DNA from: Niastella soli
Lineage (GTDB): Bacteria; Bacteroidota; Bacteroidia; Chitinophagales; Chitinophagaceae
Assembly: GCF_017742245.1 (NCBI RefSeq)
Contig: NZ_JAGHKO010000001.1
Coordinates: 897,061 to 961,060, forward strand
Reading direction: 5' to 3'
DNA: 64,000 nt
The notes under the pieces were generated by a model. The model did not search any database, was not told the DNA's origin, and saw nothing but the letters and a program-made list of their open reading frames with translations. How positions within the stretch are numbered: the stretch's first letter is position 1; every line of letters starts with the position of its first letter. This document shows, in pieces, positions 59,431 through 64,000 of the stretch. The position numbers and the translations under genes are program-made.

Positions 59431-60900
59431 ATGCAAAAAATATTAGTGGCCAATCGCGGAGAAATTGCCTTACGCATTATGCGTACGCTGAACAGAATGG
59501 GTATTAAATCGGTAGCCGTTTATTCAGACGCCGACAGAAATGCGCCGCATGTATTATATGCCGATGAAGCCGTATGTCTGGGCCCGGCACCTTCGAGCCA
59601 GTCTTACCTGAATGGCGATACGATCATTGCTTTTGCCAAACAATTGGGCGTAGATGGCATTCACCCCGGCTATGGTTTTTTGAGCGAAAATGCCGCCTTT
59701 GCCAAAAAAGTAGAAGAAGCAGGCATCACATTCATAGGTCCTGGTCATGAAGCCATGCGCATTATGGGCTCCAAACTGGCGGCCAAAGAATGTGTAAAGC
59801 AATATAATATTCCCATGGTGCCGGGTATTGACAAAGCCATAGATGATATCGCGGTTGCCAAAAAGATCGCTGCAGAGATCGGTTATCCCATTCTTATTAA
59901 AGCATCCGCTGGTGGGGGTGGTAAGGGTATGCGCATAGCCGCCAGGGAAAGCGAACTGGCAGAACAAATGGAAAGGGCCACCAGCGAAGCCTTGTCTTCC
60001 TTTGGTGATGGATCGGTCTTTATTGAAAAATACGTCGCCTCGCCCCGACATATCGAAATACAGGTACTGGCCGATAATTATGGTAATACGGTCCATTTGT
60101 TTGAACGTGAATGCAGCATTCAACGGCGGCACCAGAAAGTGGTGGAGGAATCGCCCTCCTCCATATTAATTCCGGAAATACGACAAAAGATGGGCGCGGC
60201 AGCAGTGATGGTTGCCAAATCGTGCAATTATCGCAGCACGGGTACCGTTGAGTTCTTACTGGATGAACAGCTGAATTTTTATTTTCTGGAAATGAATACC
60301 CGGTTGCAGGTGGAGCACCCGGTCACCGAAATGATCACCGGTATTGATCTGGTTGAAGAACAAATAAATATTGCCCGGGGAGAAAAACTCCGGTTCAAAC
60401 AAGAAGACATTACCATTAACGGACATGCCCTGGAGTTACGGGTATATGCAGAAGACCCTTTACATGAATTTCTACCTTCTACCGGTACGCTTACCAAATA
60501 CAAACCGCCACAAGGCGAAGGCATTCGCGTTGATGACGGGTATACCGAAGGAATGGCCATACCCGTTTATTATGATCCCATGATAGCCAAATTGATCACG
60601 CATGGGCGCAATCGTACCGAAGCCATTCAAAAAATGAAAGCGGCCATTTCTAATTATACGATCGAGGGGGTACAAACTACCTTGCCCTTTGGATATTTTG
60701 TTTTGGAACATGAGGCCTTTTTAAGTGGCCGGTTCGACACGCAATTCGTTCAAAAATATTACACCCCCGAAAAACTGCTGGCCCAACAAAAAGACAAAGC
60801 AGAACTGGCCGCGCTGATAGCCCTGCATTACTGGCTTCAAAAACAAAAAGAGGTGAAGGCCGTTGAATCAACTCCTACCAATTGGACCAAACGGACCTGA
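59431..60900 (+). CDS. accC: biotin carboxylase subunit
   Basis: The 489-residue protein has the biotin carboxylase fold: MQKILVANRGEIALRIMRT, HPGYGFLSENAAFA, the ATP-grasp glycine-rich loop KASAGGGGKGMRIA, FIEKYVASPRHIEIQVLADN, RECSIQRRHQKVVEE and EMNTRLQVEHPVTEMITG. It uses ATP and bicarbonate to carboxylate biotin. It is the second gene of the carboxylase unit. Length is usual (AccC ~450, with a slightly longer C-terminus). Confidence 0.95.
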   Translation: MQKILVANRGEIALRIMRTLNRMGIKSVAVYSDADRNAPHVLYADEAVCLGPAPSSQSYLNGDTIIAFAKQLGVDGIHPGYGFLSENAAFAKKVEEAGITFIGPGHEAMRIMGSKLAAKECVKQYNIPMVPGIDKAIDDIAVAKKIAAEIGYPILIKASAGGGGKGMRIAARESELAEQMERATSEALSSFGDGSVFIEKYVASPRHIEIQVLADNYGNTVHLFERECSIQRRHQKVVEESPSSILIPEIRQKMGAAAVMVAKSCNYRSTGTVEFLLDEQLNFYFLEMNTRLQVEHPVTEMITGIDLVEEQINIARGEKLRFKQEDITINGHALELRVYAEDPLHEFLPSTGTLTKYKPPQGEGIRVDDGYTEGMAIPVYYDPMIAKLITHGRNRTEAIQKMKAAISNYTIEGVQTTLPFGYFVLEHEAFLSGRFDTQFVQKYYTPEKLLAQQKDKAELAALIALHYWLQKQKEVKAVESTPTNWTKRT

Positions 60901-60911
60901 TAAAATTTAAA

Positions 60912-60960
60912 TCCGCCAAAGGCGGAACGCTTAATGAATAGGCCCTTCGACTCCGCTCAC
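60912..60960. repeat. short hairpin and CCCTTCGACTCCGCTCA-type sequence
   Basis: TCCGCC (60912-60917) pairs with GGCGGA (60921-60926). Right after it, CCCTTCGACTCCGCTCAC (60943-60960) resembles a dispersed intergenic sequence of Bacteroidetes. It sits between the biotin carboxylase and the carboxyltransferase genes, so it may tune their relative expression. Confidence 0.5.
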
Positions 60961-60978
60961 GGCATTTAAAAAGACCTA

Positions 60979-62526
60979 ATGATGAAAAAAAATAAATCAG
61001 ACGTATTAAAACAAAAGATAGAGAAAGGAAAGCTCGGTGGTGGTACAAATAGAAATGAGGCACAACATAAAAAAGGAAAACTCACAGCGCGTGAACGGAT
61101 CCTGTTGTTAATGGACCCTGGCTCATTTGAAGAAATAGGCGCCCTGGTATTACACCGCACCAAAGACTTTGGTATGGATAGCCAGCAGTATTATGGCGAT
61201 GGAGTGATCACCGGTTATGGGACTATTAATGGCCGGTTGGCCTATGTGTTTGCGCAGGACTTTACTGTCTTTGGCGGCGCGTTATCTGAAACCCATGCCG
61301 AGAAAATTTGCAAGGTGATGGACCTGGCCATGAAGACCGGTGCGCCCATGATTGGGCTGAATGACTCTGGCGGTGCTCGTATACAGGAGGGCGTTCGGTC
61401 ACTAGGTGGTTATGCCGATATCTTTTACCGAAATGTATTAGCCTCAGGGGTAATACCACAAATATCAGCCATTATGGGCCCTTGTGCCGGCGGGGCGGTA
61501 TATTCACCTGCCATGACCGATTTTACCCTGATGGTAGAGAATACCAGTTATATGTTTGTAACGGGTCCCAACGTAGTAAAAACAGTGACCAATGAAGAAG
61601 TGAGCCCGGAAGAATTAGGCGGCGCTTCAGCCCATAGCACCAAATCGGGTGTTACCCATTTTACTGCGGCCAACGATATGGAATGTATTGCGGAGGTAAA
61701 GAAACTGTTGAGCTACCTTCCGCAAAACTGTGAAGACACCACGCCGAAGGTGTCTTATACATTGGGCGATGAAACCCGGCCAGCATTGGAAACTATCATT
61801 CCCGAAAGTAATAATCAACCATACGATATGCGGGAGGTAATAGCAGGTATTTGCGATGAAGCTTCCTTTTTTGAGGTACACCCTGACTATGCTACCAATA
61901 TCGTGATCGGGTTTGCGCGACTGGCTGGCAGAAGTATTGGCATTGTGGCCAATCAACCTATCAGTCTGGCTGGTGTACTTGATATAGACAGTTCTAAAAA
62001 AGCAGCGCGGTTCACCCGCTTTTGCGACTGCTTTAATATTCCCTTACTGGTGTTGGTTGATGTGCCGGGCTTTTTACCGGGCACCGACCAGGAATGGCAT
62101 GGCATTATTACCAATGGCGCCAAACTGTTGTATGCATTCAGCGAGGCAACGGTGCCACGGGTAACGGTGATCACCCGCAAAGCGTATGGTGGGGCGTATG
62201 ATGTAATGAATTCAAAACATATTGGCGCCGATATCAACTATGCCTGGCCTACAGCTGAGATCGCTGTAATGGGCGCCAAAGGCGCCAGTGAGATCATTTT
62301 TAAGAAAGAGATCTCAGAAGCCCCCGACCCTGCCAAAAAACTGGCCGAGAAGGAAGCGGAGTATGCGGAAAAATTCGCCACACCTTATCTGGCAGCCGAA
62401 AGAGGTTTTGTGGATGAAGTGATTGAACCGAGATATACCCGTACAAAACTCATCAAAGCATTTGCAATGTTAGAGAACAAGGTGGCTACCCTGCCTAAAA
62501 AAAAACATGGGAATATCCCATTGTAG
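60979..62526 (+). CDS. acyl-CoA carboxylase carboxyltransferase subunit (PccB/AccD-like)
   Basis: The 515-residue protein has the carboxyltransferase double crotonase fold: [80 protein letters not shown] and, in the C-terminal half, [20 protein letters not shown] then [18 protein letters not shown]. It transfers carboxyl from biotin to an acyl-CoA, most likely propionyl- or acetyl-CoA. It completes the carboxylase complex. The substrate choice cannot be settled from sequence alone. Confidence 0.93.
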   Translation: MMKKNKSDVLKQKIEKGKLGGGTNRNEAQHKKGKLTARERILLLMDPGSFEEIGALVLHRTKDFGMDSQQYYGDGVITGYGTINGRLAYVFAQDFTVFGGALSETHAEKICKVMDLAMKTGAPMIGLNDSGGARIQEGVRSLGGYADIFYRNVLASGVIPQISAIMGPCAGGAVYSPAMTDFTLMVENTSYMFVTGPNVVKTVTNEEVSPEELGGASAHSTKSGVTHFTAANDMECIAEVKKLLSYLPQNCEDTTPKVSYTLGDETRPALETIIPESNNQPYDMREVIAGICDEASFFEVHPDYATNIVIGFARLAGRSIGIVANQPISLAGVLDIDSSKKAARFTRFCDCFNIPLLVLVDVPGFLPGTDQEWHGIITNGAKLLYAFSEATVPRVTVITRKAYGGAYDVMNSKHIGADINYAWPTAEIAVMGAKGASEIIFKKEISEAPDPAKKLAEKEAEYAEKFATPYLAAERGFVDEVIEPRYTRTKLIKAFAMLENKVATLPKKKHGNIPL

Positions 62527-62591
62527 CCGTTAGGAAATATTATCCATTATCAAAGGTGCATTTGTCTGCATGATTATTATCAGTTCCGGTA

Positions 62592-62870
62592 CTAACCAAC
62601 ATCAAGGTTCCACTGTGCGTTGGTTACTAAGTTTGCATTAGTAATTGAAGCGGGAAATACAATAACCCCGCAACAAATGCTAATCACAAAAATTAATTTG
62701 TACCGAAGATCCAATATATCACTATGAAGTAAACCTGAACTGCAATCAAAATAGAAAGGGGGTGATAATCGCGCCTGGATAGTATGCAGCCTTTGATGTA
62801 GCAACTCCACCCGAATTTCCCCACGGCGTACCAGGTCTCTGATCCGCCCGAGCATTTGCTGGTAGCTGCA
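62592..62870 (-). pseudogene. possible decayed SusD/RagB C-terminal fragment
   Basis: In one minus-strand frame the sequence reads SYQQMLGRIRDLVRRGEIRV, then ELLHQRLHTIQARL and, at the end, VFPASITNANLVTNAQWNL. The arrangement (R-x-x-x-V-R-R-x-x-x-V-E-L, then F-P-x-x-I-x-x-N-x-x-L-x-x-N) is like the end of SusD/RagB surface lipoproteins, but the central motif is poor and the protein has no beginning. Low confidence; the remaining 62527-63016 is without recognisable genes. Confidence 0.3.
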
Positions 62871-63016
62871 GTGAACAGTTGCCTTATGACCGCCTTTCTT
62901 ACAACTATTGCTAATTCAACTAAAGAAAGAATACTCTTTGCTCCTCCATTCTGCAATTATGGAAAGCGTGATTAAAGCATGAGGCTCATTACAATCCTGA
63001 TGACTCCTCATATGTA

Positions 63017-63046
63017 AAAGCTGTCCGCCTAACGGCGGACAGCTTT
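63017..63046. terminator. rho-independent terminator
   Basis: AAAGCTGTCCGCC (63017-63029) and GGCGGACAGCTTT (63034-63046) form a perfect 13-bp stem with a 4-nt loop, followed by T-rich sequence. It lies at the end of the carboxylase-side region and before the convergent SnoaL/ABM gene (stop at 63106), so it may act in both directions. Confidence 0.88.
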
Positions 63047-63105
63047 ATTTTTAAATTCTTTTCTCAGGACATTCGTTCCCCTTTAAAAGATTTAAAAACT
63101 ACTCA

Positions 63106-63969
63106 CTAATTCTGCTGCTGCGTATAAATACCGCGGTCCATTGTAATATTCAATCTTTTGAACATAGCAGGCGCATCAAACCCCTGCTTTTTATATTCTG
63201 CCTGCACCGCTTCTTTGGCATTGTTCAATGCCTCGCTGCTTTGCCACAAGGCTACTGTTACATACATTAAATTACCCTCATTATCTGTGTATTCATAAGC
63301 GGCATCTTCAATAAAGCCTGGCAGCTTTTCTATAAAGCTTCTGTTTATTGCCACCCGCTCCTTAAATTCTTTTATCGCAGCTGCCGGCACAACAAATTTG
63401 TCAATAAAGTTAACCTGGCCATTATGCGCTTTTTTATTATACAACACATTTACATCGGTAGGTAATACCTCTAATGACTGTAAAAAGCCTAAGCGGTCTG
63501 TCAGTACCTGAGCATTTATTACCTTGCCATTCTTTAATTCCAATACACCCTGCCCCTCATTGGTGATCGCTTTTCCGGAAGCAGGCAGTGCTAAAAATGG
63601 CGCACGTTGTGTCCCCTGCCATTTCCATCGTAGTACCACTTTATCACCTTCGGCAATAAGCTCCACAATGTGCCATTGAATATCGGGGAATGACTTTATA
63701 AGGGGTAGTACCGGATCAATAAAAGCTGCGCCGCCCTTTTTACCTTGCAGCCCCGTAAACTCGTCTGATACCAGGACTTTTGCCAGCTCATAATTCCTTT
63801 TATTTAAACCTTCCTCAAATAACTGCCTTACTACTTCTTTGTTTTGTTGCGTCGTATTCATAACTATCTCCTTTTTATTATTTTTTATATTAGATATTGC
63901 CTGTGCGTTGATGATCCCGGGGACCAGCAGCACGCTTAGCAGGTATACTTTGGGATGTAGCGATCTCAT
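63106..63969 (-). CDS. secreted SnoaL-like / ABM-domain fusion
   Basis: The 287-residue protein has a signal peptide (VYLLSVLLVPGIINAQ), a SnoaL-like polyketide-cyclase domain (about 35-160: QNKEVVRQLFEEGLNKRNYE, FPDIQWHIVELIAEGDKVVL, GVLELKNGKVINAQVLTDR) and an ABM (antibiotic biosynthesis monooxygenase-like) domain (about 180-285: VNFIDKFVVPAAAIKEFKER, MYVTVALWQSSEALNNAKEA). Both modules bind small aromatic or fatty ligands. The pair in one exported chain is uncommon. Substrate unknown. Confidence 0.82.
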   Translation of the reverse strand: MRSLHPKVYLLSVLLVPGIINAQAISNIKNNKKEIVMNTTQQNKEVVRQLFEEGLNKRNYELAKVLVSDEFTGLQGKKGGAAFIDPVLPLIKSFPDIQWHIVELIAEGDKVVLRWKWQGTQRAPFLALPASGKAITNEGQGVLELKNGKVINAQVLTDRLGFLQSLEVLPTDVNVLYNKKAHNGQVNFIDKFVVPAAAIKEFKERVAINRSFIEKLPGFIEDAAYEYTDNEGNLMYVTVALWQSSEALNNAKEAVQAEYKKQGFDAPAMFKRLNITMDRGIYTQQQN

Positions 63970-64000
63970 TGGTATTTGTTTCGCACAAAACTACCAACAC

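Noticed and set aside
62693..62956. 87-residue minus-strand ORF
   Set aside because: Overlaps the frame with SusD-like features in another frame and has no family resemblance itself.

Overview
The window looks like a chromosomal segment of a Bacteroidota bacterium, most likely Chitinophagaceae (Niastella or Chitinophaga type). This is inferred from family content and style: a DUF2723 (GT117) membrane protein, LytS/LytTR signalling, WG repeats, TrmO, many Lys/Asn-rich lipoproteins, Bacteroidetes-type promoters (TAnnTTTG at -7), and intergenic repeats of kinds common in this phylum. No rRNA, tRNA, CRISPR array, IS element or prophage was recognised.

Layout. 1-9.2 kb: end of an ABC importer, a beta-barrel protein, a large GT117 protein, a lipoprotein cyclophilin, a frameshifted PhyH dioxygenase gene and small genes. 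9.2-19.4 kb: an LLM flavin oxidoreductase, then the most coherent island, a seven-gene minus-strand operon (16557 down to 10291) for NAD+ salvage and ADP-ribose processing. It encodes NMN adenylyltransferase-Nudix, nicotinamide phosphoribosyltransferase, bacterial PARG, NADAR, ADP-ribosylglycohydrolase, RNA 2'-phosphotransferase (KptA) and a second ADP-ribosylglycohydrolase. Its promoter carries two inverted repeats with the same half-site (TTGCGT-N7-ACGCAA), and an NrtR-type Nudix/winged-helix regulator is encoded about 2 kb away. 19.6-22.9 kb: an overlapping pair of unrecognised lipoproteins.

22.9-34.1 kb: a minus-strand cluster matching the MoxR-vWA-beta-propeller ternary systems (vWA, DUF5682, MoxR AAA+, DUF5691, SWIM zinc finger, an 1153-residue vWA-like/propeller/TPR protein and a frameshifted small partner). 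34-44.6 kb: housekeeping and accessory genes, including Dps, pirin, DinB proteins, an ACP-like membrane protein with split halves, an aminotransferase and a GlxA-type AraC regulator.

44.6-45.3 kb: an intergenic island built of 7-bp degenerate repeats inside a 264-bp tandem duplication. Related 7-bp arrays occur at 22.86, 51.04-51.21 and 58.14-58.26 kb. 45.3-58.8 kb: ArsR regulator, SWIB protein, L,D-transpeptidase, a Cys-loop channel homologue, WG-repeat protein, a pectin esterase pair, a LytS/LytTR pair, TrmO, a stand-alone receiver and a GNAT. 58.9-62.5 kb: a three-gene biotin-dependent acyl-CoA carboxylase operon. 62.5-64 kb: a probable decayed SusD fragment and a SnoaL/ABM fusion.

Two genes (near 6932 and 33991) are interrupted by single small indels in otherwise well-conserved reading frames, which may be true mutations or assembly errors.
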